Shown: positions 7,983-17,709, counted from the stretch's first letter. The stretch: DNA of 64,000 nucleotides from Edwardsiella ictaluri ATCC 33202 (GCF_000264785.1 NZ_AFJI01000100.1:62001-126000), one strand, 5' to 3'. Program-made: numbers and translations. The notes: generated by a model not told the origin, from the letters alone.

Positions 7983-8965
7983 ATAACACTATCGCTTTTA
8001 CATTCGGTGAACCGGAAGCCCTGTTGGACAGGCGGGAAATACTGAATTATCTGGAGTGCGTGGACTTTGGCAAATGGTATGCGCCGCCGGTGGATTTCAA
8101 CTCGCTGGCGCTGTCGTTTCGCGCTTCGGCACACCATACCAGCCCGATCTGCGTGAAGCGCAACGTGCTGGTTGGCACCTTCATTCCCCATCCGCTGCTG
8201 ACCCGGCAGGCATTCAGCCGCCTTGCGCTGGACTATCTGGTGTTTGGCAACGCTTATCTGGAGCGGCAGGAAAACCGGATGGGCCAGCCGTTAAAACTGG
8301 TACCGGCGCTGGCGAAATACGTCCGGCGCGGCAAGGCGCTGGATAACTATTTCTTTGTCCAGCCAGGTCAAGTGGATCACGAGTTTACGCCGGGTAGCAT
8401 TGGCCACCTGCTGGAGCCGGATATCAACCAGGAAATCTATGGCCTGCCGGAGTACCTGTCCGCCCTGAATGCGGCATGGCTGGATAACGCCGCCACGCTG
8501 TTCCGCCGCCGTTACTACAAGAACGGCAGTCATGCCGGTTTCATCCTCTACCTGAGCGATCCGGCTCATAACGAAGCAGATATCGAAGCATTGCAGGAGG
8601 CGCTGGCGGATAGCCGTGGCCCCGGCAACTTCCGTAATCTGCTGATGTACCTGCCGAACGGTAAGCCGGACAGCGTGAAGGTGATCCCGATCGGCGAAGT
8701 GGCGGCGAAAGATAACTTCTCCGATATCAAAAGCGTCAGCCGCGACGATCAGCTAGCCGCGCACCGGGTGCCGCCAGCCCTGATGGGCGCAGTGCCGAGT
8801 AACGCGGGTGGCTTTGGCGATGCTATCAAAGCGGCGAAGGTATTCAACTGCAACGAGATCGAACCGCTGCAGGAGCGGTTCAAGGAACTTAACGACTGGC
8901 TGGGGCTGGAGGTTATTCGCTTCAGAAAGTACCGCCTTGCCGACGACAACGCAGCGCAATCCTGA
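7979..8965 (+). CDS. P2 gpQ-like portal protein
   Basis: A 328-residue portal protein of the PBSX/P2 type: ILNYLECVDFGKWYAPPVDF near the N-terminus, then RLALDYLVFGNAYLER, LPEYLSALNAAWLDNAAT and the SRDDQLAAHRVPPALMGAVP signature. Twelve copies form the ring at one head vertex through which DNA passes. The ATG overlaps the P stop (ATGA). A simple terminator follows at 9005-9028. In P2, Q is the outermost gene next to cos; no cos sequence can be recognised here. Confidence 0.93.
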   Translation: MNNTIAFTFGEPEALLDRREILNYLECVDFGKWYAPPVDFNSLALSFRASAHHTSPICVKRNVLVGTFIPHPLLTRQAFSRLALDYLVFGNAYLERQENRMGQPLKLVPALAKYVRRGKALDNYFFVQPGQVDHEFTPGSIGHLLEPDINQEIYGLPEYLSALNAAWLDNAATLFRRRYYKNGSHAGFILYLSDPAHNEADIEALQEALADSRGPGNFRNLLMYLPNGKPDSVKVIPIGEVAAKDNFSDIKSVSRDDQLAAHRVPPALMGAVPSNAGGFGDAIKAAKVFNCNEIEPLQERFKELNDWLGLEVIRFRKYRLADDNAAQS

Positions 8966-9004
8966 CCTTTGCTTGCTCCCCATCAGCGCCACTGTGCGCT
9001 TCCT

Positions 9005-9028
9005 AGCCCGCTTCCTGCGGGCTTTTTA
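9005..9028 (+). terminator. Rho-independent terminator after the portal gene
   Basis: AGCCCGC (9005-9011), a 5-base loop, GCGGGCT (9017-9023) and a run of T form a textbook terminator 40 bases after the portal stop codon. It ends the P-Q transcript. Confidence 0.8.
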
Positions 9029-9116
9029 ACGTCTTCTTACCGCCATAATTCCCGGTCAACACCGCCAGCGCGCCATTGTGACCCCGCCACGCCTGCGCAG
9101 TAAATAGATCGCTTTT

Positions 9117-9308
9117 TTGGCACTTGTTCAGGGGCACTGTGGCGGGCCGTACAGTGGGCGGAAGGTGAGTTTTAAGGCGAACGGGGAGCATGCGGATTTA
9201 TTCAGTCTGTGTATGCAGTACGGCGATAAGACAGGCAGTAATGCGGGATTTGACAGACATTTTTGGATCGCGCGTCGGAAAAAGGTAACCTCCGTAACTC
9301 CCACGTAA
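9117..9308 (+). CDS. Small phage/satellite protein, Ash/Icd-like
   Basis: A 63-residue frame opening with TTG and containing GSNAGFDRHFWIARRKKVTS. From memory this resembles the Ash/Icd-like small proteins found beside replication modules of P4-like satellites and related islands; the similarity could not be tested. The final KKVTSVTPT residues are encoded by the first copy of the GGTAACC repeat (9284-9290), so coding and repeat overlap. Function unknown. The true start may differ, and it may be a remnant. Confidence 0.4.
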   Translation: MALVQGHCGGPYSGRKVSFKANGEHADLFSLCMQYGDKTGSNAGFDRHFWIARRKKVTSVTPT

Positions 9309-9567
9309 AAAGTGATTTAATATCATGATTTATTTATAGAAAAAAGGTTACCCCTAAAAGGTAATCTGAGGTAACCAAGAAGGTAACCTGTTTTTAAATA
9401 TCATATAAAACAATTGGTTATGAAATTGAAAAATGACTCTTTAAAAAGGTAACCTGATTACCTTTTGGTTACCAAAAAGTTACCTTTCCTGTTTTTAATA
9501 AAAATTTTTAAATTCAATGCATTACTTATGTTTTTTCTTGCAGGTTACCAATGTTACCTTTTTCCGA
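9275..9567. repeat. Cluster of GGTWACC iteron-like repeats bounded by a 15-base inverted repeat
   Basis: The palindromic heptamer GGTWACC occurs at 9284, 9346, 9370, 9382, 9449, 9467 and 9543, with near copies at 9360, 9456, 9478 and 9552. Most have a flanking run of A or T (AAAAGGTAACC). The outermost copies form a perfect 15-base inverted repeat: TCGGAAAAAGGTAAC at 9275-9289 and its reverse complement at 9553-9567. The surroundings are AT-rich. Such clusters are typical of replication origins or operators of mobile elements; no replication gene remains nearby. Confidence 0.7.
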
Positions 9568-9994
9568 AGCCCCCACGGACTTTGGTATATATATAAATAG
9601 GTAAAAATAGCCTTTGTGTTTGCCTGTTGTTCAGTTTCTCATTCTTCTGCTGGCCAGTATGTTAGTATGCCCAGTAATGATAACTCGTTACCATTGGATT
9701 ACTTTCTACTGTGAACGGTAAAACTGACGGTAAACTGGATGATTGCTCTTTATTTAGAATAATAAAATCAAGTTGTTAACTTGGTTGTAGATAATTGAGT
9801 GGGAATAATAAGATAACCCTTCCTGTATTTTTATGAGCGGGTAAGTTTAAACTAAATATCCCCTGGCATAGCCGGGGGGTTTTCATCTGCGCCTATAAGG
9901 CTTTGTGACCAGCGGCACTGACAGAAGCTGTAATTAAAATTTTGTAACTGCCTGTTTTTGATATGTTCGCTCCAACAATGGAGACAGGCAAATT
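9568..9994. other. AT-rich intergenic stretch
   Basis: No open frame of note. It holds a run of TATATATATAAATA at about 9587-9600 that could serve as a -10 region or easily melted DNA beside the repeats, and a stem-loop with a T tail at 9860-9884. Confidence 0.5.
9860..9884 (+). terminator. Possible rho-independent terminator
   Basis: CCCCTGGC, a short ATA loop and GCCGGGG, with one bulged base, followed by GGTTTT. The gene it once served is no longer recognisable. Confidence 0.5.
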
Positions 9995-10425
9995 ATGGAT
10001 GAGAAGAAACTTAAAACACTGTCAGCAGAACTGGCGAAGGACCTTAAAACCGAAGCCGATCTTAATCAGTTTTCCCGAATGCTGACGAAGCTAACCAGCG
10101 AAACAGCGCTTAATGCTGAACTGACGGGACACCTCAGGTATGAGAAAATGCCCCAAAATTAGGCTCGAATACCCGCAACGGCTATTCATCCAAAACGCTG
10201 TTGTGCTACGACGGTGAGATTGAACTGAGTACGCCGCGTGACCGTGAAAATACCTTCGAACCTCAGCTGATTAAGAAGATCCAGACCCGTGTTACGCAGA
10301 TGGACAGCCAGATTTTACCTCTTTACGCCAAAGGCCTGACGACGTGTGAAATCGGCGCCACGGTCAAAGAAATGTATGACGCCGATGAGTCCTCCCACGC
10401 TGATCCTGATATTTACACGCGGTGA
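9995..10425 (+). pseudogene. IS256-family transposase, N-terminal remnant
   Basis: From the ATG at 9995 the frame reads MDEKKLKTLSAELAKDLKTE, the start of an IS256-family (mutator-type) transposase, and stops at 10160-10162. The homology resumes one frame away as GSNTRNGYSSKTL, followed by ELSTPRDRENTFEPQLIKK. Near 10390 a second shift breaks the DVSPTLI-type segment. Nothing of the catalytic DDE region follows, so only about the first third of the gene survives. It is more diverged from the 13.5 kb copy than a recent duplicate would be. Confidence 0.85.
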
Positions 10426-10527
10426 GATTTGCTTTTTATCATTGACGTGATGTAGGCCCGCGACATTCTCACCAACTCGATGCCAGGGATAGCCAGGTTA
10501 CCTATCCATATGCATCAGCCGACGCAG

Positions 10528-11319
10528 TTACGGGGTATTGGCTGCCAGCGTATTGAGGTAGCGCCCGGGTGTTTGCCCTAATCCCTTGCGAAACATCGTG
10601 ATAAAAGCGGTGGTAGATTCATAGCCAAGCGCATGGGCTACCTGATTAACGGCTTGGCCGCAGACGAGCATTTGTAGCGCCAGTATCAGCTGTAGCTGAT
10701 GTCGCCAGTGGCGAAAGCTGAGCCCGGTCTCTTTTTCAATCAGACGCGCTAAGTTGCGTTCACTCATGGCAAAGCGTGTTGCCCACTGCCTTAGCGTCTG
10801 CCACTGCGCAGGCTCTGCGGCCATCGTATCGACCATCAGGCGGATCTTGGGGTGATTAGATACGGGCAGGTGCAGTTGCTCCTGCGGCTGCTGTGGCAAC
10901 TCATCGAAAAGCACGTGAATGAGGCGTTGCGTCGCAGGGTGTTCCCGCGCCACGCGCTCACGCTGCGCCAGCGTTAAAATGAGCTCCCGCACCAGGGGGG
11001 CAATTTTGAGCGTACAGCAGTGGGCGGGCATGGCCGCCGCGCTCGGTTCAATAAACAAAAAGCACAGCGTGGCATTGGGTGTGGCGTGGTTACTGTGCCG
11101 CGTCTGTCCGGGAACCCATACCGCATACTGCGGTGGCACCATCCACATGGCCTCCTCTACCTCGCAGGTAATCGCGCCGTGTAGCGCCAGAATAAGTTGC
11201 CCCTTACGGTGTTGGTGCTCAGGCGTAAACTGCTCGTCAGTGGTTACCTGGATGCGGAATGCCACCGCGGCGTCATGGTGAAGGTCTGGTTCATAGCCAT
11301 CAAGTCCGAGGCCGATCAT
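10528..11319 (-). CDS. nimR: AraC-family regulator NimR (YeaM-like)
   Basis: A 263-residue AraC-family protein. The N-terminal cupin (about 1-120) carries HQHRKGQLILALHGAITCEV and MVPPQYAVWVPG. The C-terminal pair of helix-turn-helices (about 160-255) ends with the family signature ALGYESTTAFITMFRKGLGQTPGRYL (positions about 230-255). In E. coli, NimR binds the region between nimR and nimT and represses nimT, the 2-nitroimidazole exporter. The divergent arrangement with a nimT homologue, separated by about 100 bases, supports the name. It lies between two IS256-type scars but looks intact. Confidence 0.85.
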   Translation of the reverse strand: MIGLGLDGYEPDLHHDAAVAFRIQVTTDEQFTPEHQHRKGQLILALHGAITCEVEEAMWMVPPQYAVWVPGQTRHSNHATPNATLCFLFIEPSAAAMPAHCCTLKIAPLVRELILTLAQRERVAREHPATQRLIHVLFDELPQQPQEQLHLPVSNHPKIRLMVDTMAAEPAQWQTLRQWATRFAMSERNLARLIEKETGLSFRHWRHQLQLILALQMLVCGQAVNQVAHALGYESTTAFITMFRKGLGQTPGRYLNTLAANTP

Positions 11320-11418
11320 GTGTTGTCCGATATTAGCGATAAATTGTCACTTTAGCTTGATTAAAACAAGTATGAAAAACGTTATTGTGGTGGCTACCTC
11401 AGGTTGACAGAGAAAATC

Positions 11419-12609
11419 ATGTTAAAAGCCTCCTCTTTGTATCCGCGCAATATTCTGCTGATAATCGGCATTATGCTCATCGCATCCACTCTGCGCGTGA
11501 CCTTTACCGGTGCCGCGCCTTTGTTGGATGTTATCTGCACTGACTACAATTTGACGGCGTCCGAGGTAGGGTTGTTGACAACGCTGCCGTTACTTGCCTT
11601 TGGTCTAATATCACCTTTGGCTGCAGGTATTGCACGACGTTTCAGTATTGAGCGCAGCCTGTTTGCAGCACTGATCTTAATTTGCCTGGGAATTATTCTA
11701 CGCGCTCTACCTTCTCCTGTTTTGCTGTTTATCGGTACAGCTATTATTGGTAGTGGCATTGCGCTCGGTAATGTTTTGCTGCCGGGGCTGATTAAACGTG
11801 ACTTCTCTGGCCATGTTGCCAAGATGACTGGTGCCTATTCCATGGTCATGGGCGGGGCTGCCGCAGTCGGCTCAGCGCTGGTTGTACCATTGGCGTTGTA
11901 TGGTTTTGGCTGGCGAGGCGCGTTGATGGCGCTGATTATTTTTCCGCTGTTGGCGCTGATAATGTGGTTACCTCAATGGCGTAACCGGCACCCAACGCAG
12001 GTTACCGGGGCACGTAGTCTGCATGATAAGGCCATCTGGCGCTCAGCATTGGCCTGGCAGGTGACGCTATTTCTTGGGCTTAATTCACTGGTTTATTATG
12101 TCATTGTCGGTTGGCTTCCATCCATTCTGATTAGCCTTGGCTATAGCGATGCACAGGCAGGATCGCTGCACGGCTTGTTACAGCTGGCCACCGCGCTGCC
12201 AGGGCTTTTGATCCCCCTTATTTTGCATAAGTTAAAGGACCAGCGTGGTATCGCTATTCTGGTCGCACTGCTGTGTGGTATCAGTGCGATAGGTTATTGG
12301 TTGCTTCCAGCGCAGGCGGTGCTGTGGACGTTGATTTTCGGTTTTGGCTCTGGGGCGACAATGATCCTCGGTCTCACCTTTATCGGTCTGCGGGCAGGCT
12401 CGGCGCATCAGGCCGCGGCACTCTCAGGGATGGCGCAATCGGTAGGCTATCTGCTGGCCGCCTGTGGGCCACCGTTGATAGGTAAAATTCATGATATCAG
12501 CGGTAATTGGCATATTCCCCTGGCGATTATCGCCGCTGTTTCTCTGCTGATGGCTATCTTTGGTGGCCTTGCCGGACGGGCGCGGGAGATAACGCATCGT
12601 GCCATATGA
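11419..12609 (+). CDS. nimT: CynX/NimT-family MFS exporter
   Basis: About 396 residues from the ATG at 11419; a TTG at 11404 would add five. Twelve hydrophobic segments are visible. Stretches such as STLRVTFTGAAPLLD, NVLLPGLIKRDFSG and GLTFIGLRAGSAHQAAALSG closely match E. coli NimT (YeaN), a major facilitator of the cyanate/nitroimidazole branch in the inner membrane. It is expected to expel 2-nitroimidazole-type compounds and to be controlled by the divergent NimR. Confidence 0.87.
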   Translation: MLKASSLYPRNILLIIGIMLIASTLRVTFTGAAPLLDVICTDYNLTASEVGLLTTLPLLAFGLISPLAAGIARRFSIERSLFAALILICLGIILRALPSPVLLFIGTAIIGSGIALGNVLLPGLIKRDFSGHVAKMTGAYSMVMGGAAAVGSALVVPLALYGFGWRGALMALIIFPLLALIMWLPQWRNRHPTQVTGARSLHDKAIWRSALAWQVTLFLGLNSLVYYVIVGWLPSILISLGYSDAQAGSLHGLLQLATALPGLLIPLILHKLKDQRGIAILVALLCGISAIGYWLLPAQAVLWTLIFGFGSGATMILGLTFIGLRAGSAHQAAALSGMAQSVGYLLAACGPPLIGKIHDISGNWHIPLAIIAAVSLLMAIFGGLAGRAREITHRAI

Positions 12610-12752
12610 TAGTCCTCTGGTTAGAATGGCATCGCCTATTGCCAGCCTCCCGGCCACCGCCGCTGCGGATACTCTGCTTTCTGCGGGAGTACAAAGATAT
12701 TGGAGGCCTCGGGGGATATACTCGGCGGATAACAATAGCGAGAGGATGCCAT

Positions 12753-13457
12753 ATGAATGAGATCAATGAATATGGGCAACGCGTCGGAGAGGTACTTCCT
12801 GGCTGGATAGGAGGTGGTGTCTTGGCAGGGAAAGTGCTTATCGGGCGCACCTGTCGGCTAATCCCTATGGATGTCAGCCGCGATGCCGATGATTTATTTT
12901 CCGCCTTTGCCGAGGCCGGGGGCGATCGTGACTGGACATGGCTTAGCACTGCACGTCCCTCATCAGTTGTCGCAATGCAGGCGTGGATGCAGAAAAAGGT
13001 GGATGACACGTCCCTTATCCCCTTTGTGGTGATCGATTTGCTCACCGGGTGTGCGGTTGGTGTGGTGTGTCTGATGGCGATCAATCCGGCGAACGGCACG
13101 CTAGAGATAGGCCACGTTAGCTGGTCGCCGCGCATGCAGCGCACGACGTTGGGTACGGAGGCCATTTGGCTGCTGCTACGCGAGGCGTTTACCTGTGGCT
13201 ATCGCCGCGTGGAGTGGAAGTGTGATTCGCTGAATACGGCGTCGCATCAGGCCGCGGAGCGTATTGGCTTTACGTTTGAGGGACGTTTCCGTCAGCATAT
13301 GGTACGCAAGGGCCGCAGCCGTGACACTGACTGGCTATCGGTTATTGATAGGGAGTGGCCCGGGGTGGATGCGGCGTTGCAAGCGTGGCTTTCTGAAAGT
13401 AATTTTGATGAGATGGGGCGGCAGCGACGTACGCTAAAGCAGTGTCGCGAACGATGA
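12753..13457 (+). CDS. GNAT-family N-acetyltransferase (RimJ/RimL-like)
   Basis: 234 residues from the ATG at 12753, selected because AGAGG lies 8 bases upstream; the open frame extends further 5' without a good start. The GNAT fold of the RimJ/RimL/Acetyltransf_3 type is visible: VVIDLLTGCAVGVVCLMAI (beta 4), then the acetyl-CoA region around QRTTLGTEAIWLLLREAF, then ECKCDSLN-like WKCDSLNTASHQAAERIGF and FEGRFRQHMVRKGRSRDTDW. Such enzymes acetylate protein N-termini or small amines. The substrate is unknown. It stands alone between nimT and an insertion element. Confidence 0.8.
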   Translation: MNEINEYGQRVGEVLPGWIGGGVLAGKVLIGRTCRLIPMDVSRDADDLFSAFAEAGGDRDWTWLSTARPSSVVAMQAWMQKKVDDTSLIPFVVIDLLTGCAVGVVCLMAINPANGTLEIGHVSWSPRMQRTTLGTEAIWLLLREAFTCGYRRVEWKCDSLNTASHQAAERIGFTFEGRFRQHMVRKGRSRDTDWLSVIDREWPGVDAALQAWLSESNFDEMGRQRRTLKQCRER

Positions 13458-13537
13458 GCCATCGCATTTGACGGGGTTGGCCTGGTCGGGGGGCGCCGCT
13501 GCTGCTCCATGGCCTCAGTAGGGTCGAGTCCGTCAAG

Positions 13538-14876
13538 GGGTGTCAATTCAGTTACAGCCTTCTGGCCCGGTAACGGACCTCTTATGCGCTGATTGGCAGC
13601 GCGTCGATTACTTCTTTTTCAGCGGTCTGATCTCTCTCCGCCATGCTGTGTTGTGGCAGGTAGCGCTTCTGCAGCAGCCATTCTTCGTTCTGCTCCGTCA
13701 GTAACGCATCCAGTAGCCGCATGATGCTCTCTTCGTTGGGGAAGATGGCCACCACGTCTGCACGCCGTTTCACCTCTTTGTTCAGGCGCTCCAGCGTGTT
13801 GGTCGAGTGGATTTTCACCCGGTGCGCTTTCGGGAAGCCGAAGTACGCCAGCACGTCCTCTTCCGCTTCGTCCATCATCTCCGTGACCGCCGGGAAGCGC
13901 TTCTCCCGCTGAGCCGCCACCTCGCGCCAGGTGGCATGGGCGCTTTTCTCCCCGGTCTGCACGAACACCTGCTGCAGCGCGGCGCGGACCACCGACTGAC
14001 TGGTACGGCTGACGCGCCCCAGAACGTTGCGCATGAAGTGGGCCCGGCAGCGCTGCCAGCTGGCAGAGAACACCTGCCGGATCGCCGCCTTAAGGCCGCT
14101 GTGCGAGTCGGAGATAACCCGCTTCACGCCTTCCAGACCGCGCTCCTTCAGGCTCAGCAGGAAGGCCAGCCAGAACGCTTTGGCTTCTGACTCACCGATA
14201 CCCATCCCGATAATCTCCCGGCGACCGTCCGGGCTGACCGCGCAGGCGATTATTACCGCCACGCTGACCCCCGCCCGTTCTTGCGCACCTTCACGTAGGT
14301 CGCATCCAGCCACAGGTAGGGCCACTCCCCTTCCAGCGGCCGCTGCAGGAACGCCTGCACACGCTCATCGATGCCGTGGCAGAGGGATGACACCTGGCTT
14401 CGGGAGATACCGGTCATCCCCATCGACTGGACCAGTCGCGTCAACCTTGCGGGTCGAGATGCCGTTTATCCATGCCTCCCGGATAACCGCGTTGAGCACC
14501 TTCTCCGACAGCCTGCGGGCGTCGGGGAAGGGCGGGAAGTCGGTACCTTCACGCAGCGTCGGGATACGCAGGTCCAGCGTGCCGAGGCGGGTGTTGTACT
14601 TGACGGTCACGGGAACCGTTGCGGTAGGTCTCACGCGCATCGCTGCGCTCGTGAGGCTCTGCGTTGATGCGCTGAGTGACTCAGCTTCCATGATGCGGTT
14701 GAGCATAAACGCGGTGAGTTCACGCAGAAAATCCTCACCGCCAAGTTGCATCAGGGGGTTGCTGAATGTCATGCTGTTGTCAGCCATCGGTTGACGCCTT
14801 CTAAGATAATTGCCTGATTAACCATTACGTTACCGGATAAGTCGATGGCTCTCACCATCCTTCCGAATTTACACCA
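13538..14876 (-). mobile_element. IS256-family insertion sequence, degenerate
   Basis: The element is about 1.34 kb. Its ends carry imperfect inverted repeats: GGTGTCAATTC at 13539-13549 and GAATTTACACC at 14865-14875. They enclose one transposase gene on the minus strand, broken by several frameshifts. I see no convincing 8-9 base target duplication, so either an end has eroded or a rearrangement has occurred. Confidence 0.75.
13582..14787 (-). pseudogene. IS256-family transposase with multiple frameshifts
   Basis: Read across frames, the gene covers nearly the whole family length (about 400 codons): RLGTLDLRIPTLREGTDFPP, INGISTRKVD, MGMTGISRSQVSSLCHGIDE, LWLDATYVKVR (first catalytic Asp), RVISDSHSGLKAAIRQVF (second Asp) and NTLERLNKEVKRRADVV (catalytic Glu). 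Shifts fall near 14620, 14450 and 14270, so no functional protein can be made. The DDE residues remain recognisable, indicating fairly recent decay. Confidence 0.85.
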
Positions 14877-15116
14877 CGCCCTAAGACTCTACCCGCGGAT
14901 GCTCTGCGCTGCATTCGCCCAGCACTTTATGGATTGCGGCCATCTTTTCATTTTTATGCGGATCACCGATACGAAGGGCAGCTCTGTGCCACACCAGTCC
15001 GGCTAAGGGTAACCTGCGACGCACATGCACTGGCATGTCATTGATATTCGGTTATCTCGTTGATTTTTACTGCCAGTGGCTTTGTACTCCAGAGTGAATG
15101 CTGATACCCAAAATCG

Positions 15117-15880
15117 GGTCATGACTCAAATTTAGTGGTAATGGTTGATTGTTAGATACCAGCCGATGACCTTATCGTGCATTTCTTCTGAGTTGGAGAA
15201 GCAGATTGTCCTTCGGGTAAGCCGTTTGAGATGAGTTCGCAGATTCAAGTTATGGCGTTCTATGCGTTGGGTATATTTCTTGCTGACTACATGGTGAGCT
15301 GGATCCAGCAGCGTCCGGTATACCGGCCAGGCATCGGTCATGTAGAAGGCAATATTAAATTTTCTCACTAACGCTAGAAGCCGCTGTAACGTCAACGCAT
15401 TTCGAGGGCCAAAGACATGAGCAAGAACCCGCTTTCGAATACGGTCATACGCATAGAAGAGCCAGCGAGGATTGCTCTTACAACGAACGCATGACCACTG
15501 TTCATCAGCTTCACAGCAGATAACGACTTCGGCTCCCGGCTCTACGTGTTGCGCTCGCTGTCTCGGTTCCCGTTTTTTAGGTGGCGGAGGACAGTATTGA
15601 GGCTGATATCAAGAACCCGTGCCGTGTCACGACATCCGGAGCCGTTCATTGCCATAGCAATAATGGATTGATGGGTGTTGGGTTTAGCTGCGTTATATTG
15701 AAAGTTGAGCTGGAAGGTTTTCAGGCAGAGCTTGCAGCGATAGAGCTGAGCGCCAGAAGTGGAGTGACCATTACGGATAACTCCCTGAGTTTTGGTGCAG
15801 CGGGGGCAAACCAGATCAATCTTTGCCATTTCTTATCCAAGAGGCGAATAATACCACGACACTAATTTGGAGTCGCTACC
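15117..15880 (-). mobile_element. IS1-family insertion sequence, near complete
   Basis: About 764 bases, against 768 for IS1. The ends are similar when read inward: from the right, GGTAGCGACTCCAAATTAGT; from the left, GGTCATGACTCAAATTTAGT. Between them lie the insA and insB frames on the minus strand. I could not find a clear 8-9 base target duplication flanking it. Confidence 0.8.
15132..15829 (-). CDS. IS1-family transposase InsAB, made by -1 frameshift
   Basis: insA (15542-15829, 95 residues) carries the zinc-binding CPRCTKTQGVIRNG / CKLC motif and a helix-turn-helix (NGSGCRDTARVLDISLNTVL). Near its end the mRNA reads CTAAAAAAC (six A, complement of 15572-15578), the classical IS1 A6C slippery site. 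A -1 slip fuses it to an open frame reading VICCEADEQWSCVRCKSN, LFYAYDRIRKRVLAHVFG and ending KRYTQRIERHNLNLR-like and EMHDKVIGWYLTINHYH. The DEQW Asp and C-terminal catalytic region are present, so the fusion transposase looks functional. Confidence 0.87.
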
Positions 15881-16191
15881 GGGAATTGGTGCTATGATCG
15901 GCATCGCTCACTCCGGTTGGTGATTTGTTTTGATTTGGCGATTGATCAGATTGCACAATCCGGGCTGAGTTCCCTCAAAGTGATCTACTATTCCGCGCAG
16001 CTATTTAGCTAAGTTCCAGGCTACTTCCCAATAGGTTAGCCTTGGTTACCTATTCATATGAGACGGTTGCCGTACATCATCATGCCTAACCCGCGCGCCG
16101 TCGGCGGAGTACCCTGTGCGGGGATGGCTACGCGTTTGGCGGCTCGCGTGGTCAGCCCCGTCAACGTTCTCCGCAGAGGATTCTGTGGGTG
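15881..16191. other. Intergenic region between IS1-family element and hemL
   Basis: No complete gene. A short plus-strand frame ending at about 16012 reads AIDQIAQSGLSSLKVIYYSA and looks like the tail of a truncated gene, possibly a transposase fragment. No terminator for hemL is obvious. Confidence 0.35.
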
Positions 16192-17475
16192 TTACTTCAG
16201 CTTGGCGAAGCTGCAGCGGGCGGCGTCGATGGTTTTTTGAATATCTTCCTGACTGTGGGCCAGGGACATAAAGCCCGCTTCGAACGCGGACGGCGCCAGA
16301 TAGATACCCTGTTCCAGCATCAGGTGGAAGAAGCGCTTAAAGCGCTCGGCGTCACAGCGCAGCACATCCTGGTAACAGGTGACGCTAGGCTGGTCGGTGA
16401 AGAAGATGCCGAACATGCCGCCGACGTGGTTCACCACCAGTGGGATCTTCTCTTCGCGTGCGGCTGCCAGCAGCCCTTCGGCCAGATTATCGGTCAGCTC
16501 TGCCAGCTGTGGATAGATCCCCGGTTGGTTGATCTCATTCAGGCAGGCGTAGCCGGCGGCCATGGCGACCGGGTTACCGGACAGCGTTCCCGCTTGGTAG
16601 ATCGGGCCGGTCGGCGCCAGCGCCTCCATCACCTCGCGGCGTCCGCCGAAGGCGCCCACCGGCATGCCGCCGCCGATGATCTTGCCCAGGCAGGTCAGAT
16701 CCGGGGTGACGTCGTAGTACTCCTGGGCACCGCCCAGGGCGACACGGAATCCGGTCATCACCTCGTCGATGATCAGCAGTGCGCCGTACTGGTCGCACAG
16801 TTCACGCAGTCCTTGCAGGAAGCCCGGCTGGGGCGGAATGCAGTTCATGTTGCCTGCCACCGGCTCGACGATGATGCAGGCGATCTCCTGCGGATAGCGG
16901 GCGAAAGCGGCGCGCACTGAGTCCAGATCGTTGTAGCTGCAGGTCAGGGTATGTTTGGCGAAATCAGCTGGTACTCCCGGGGAGTTGGGCTGACCCAGGG
17001 TCAGGGCGCCGGAGCCGGCCTTGACCAGCAGATGGTCGGCGTGACCGTGATAGCAGCCTTCGAATTTGATGAGCTTGTCACGGCCGGTAAAGCCGCGCGC
17101 CAGACGGATGGCGCTCATGGTAGCTTCGGTGCCGGAGTTCACCATGCGCACCATATCCATACTGTCAATAAGCGAGGTGACCAGCTCAGCCATGCGCACC
17201 TCCATCTCGGTCGGCGCGCCGAAGCTTAGCCCGCGCCCGACAGCGGCGATCACCGCATCGCGGATCACCGGGTGGTTATGACCCAGGATCATGGGTCCCC
17301 AAGAGCCTACGTAATCGATGTAGGCCTTGCCATCGGCATCATACAGATGGGCGCCGTCGGCCCGCTCGATAAACAGCGGTGTACCGCCAACGCCGGTAAA
17401 GGCGCGCACTGGTGAGTTAACGCCGCCAGGGATCAGCGTTTTAGCCTGCTCATACAGTCGTTCGGACTTGTTCAT
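16192..17475 (-). CDS. hemL: Glutamate-1-semialdehyde 2,1-aminomutase
   Basis: A 427-residue PLP enzyme, the usual length. Motifs: [20 protein letters not shown] at the start, [20 protein letters not shown] (phosphate-binding), [19 protein letters not shown] with the Asp that contacts the PLP pyridine nitrogen, and [16 protein letters not shown] with the Schiff-base Lys at about 265. It converts glutamate-1-semialdehyde to 5-aminolevulinate in the C5 haem pathway in the cytosol. It stands divergent from clcA, as in E. coli. Intact. Confidence 0.97.
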   Translation of the reverse strand: MNKSERLYEQAKTLIPGGVNSPVRAFTGVGGTPLFIERADGAHLYDADGKAYIDYVGSWGPMILGHNHPVIRDAVIAAVGRGLSFGAPTEMEVRMAELVTSLIDSMDMVRMVNSGTEATMSAIRLARGFTGRDKLIKFEGCYHGHADHLLVKAGSGALTLGQPNSPGVPADFAKHTLTCSYNDLDSVRAAFARYPQEIACIIVEPVAGNMNCIPPQPGFLQGLRELCDQYGALLIIDEVMTGFRVALGGAQEYYDVTPDLTCLGKIIGGGMPVGAFGGRREVMEALAPTGPIYQAGTLSGNPVAMAAGYACLNEINQPGIYPQLAELTDNLAEGLLAAAREEKIPLVVNHVGGMFGIFFTDQPSVTCYQDVLRCDAERFKRFFHLMLEQGIYLAPSAFEAGFMSLAHSQEDIQKTIDAARCSFAKLK

Positions 17476-17709
17476 TATCGGCTCCAGACGTGTAGAAAAT
17501 TAAGGTAATAATCCCGTGCTATCTTAAAGAAGTCTCTCGTCGGATGAAATGCGCCGTTGTGCCTTATAACGATGGGGTGTCATTTCGTTTACCTTACGTC
17601 GACATCGCCTCATACTTTACAAAGACGGCGCACGCTAGAGAGAGTAAAATGCCTGGCTAATTTGTATTATTTATCTATTCTTTGACCAACTTTACTGACT
17701 GAACTGACT

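Noticed and set aside
9275..9567. Repeat array considered as a CRISPR
   Set aside because: Repeats are 7-11 bases, irregularly spaced and in both orientations; no unique spacers of constant length.
13530..14885. Target-site duplication of the IS256-family element
   Set aside because: Bases flanking the two inverted repeats do not match over 8-9 positions.
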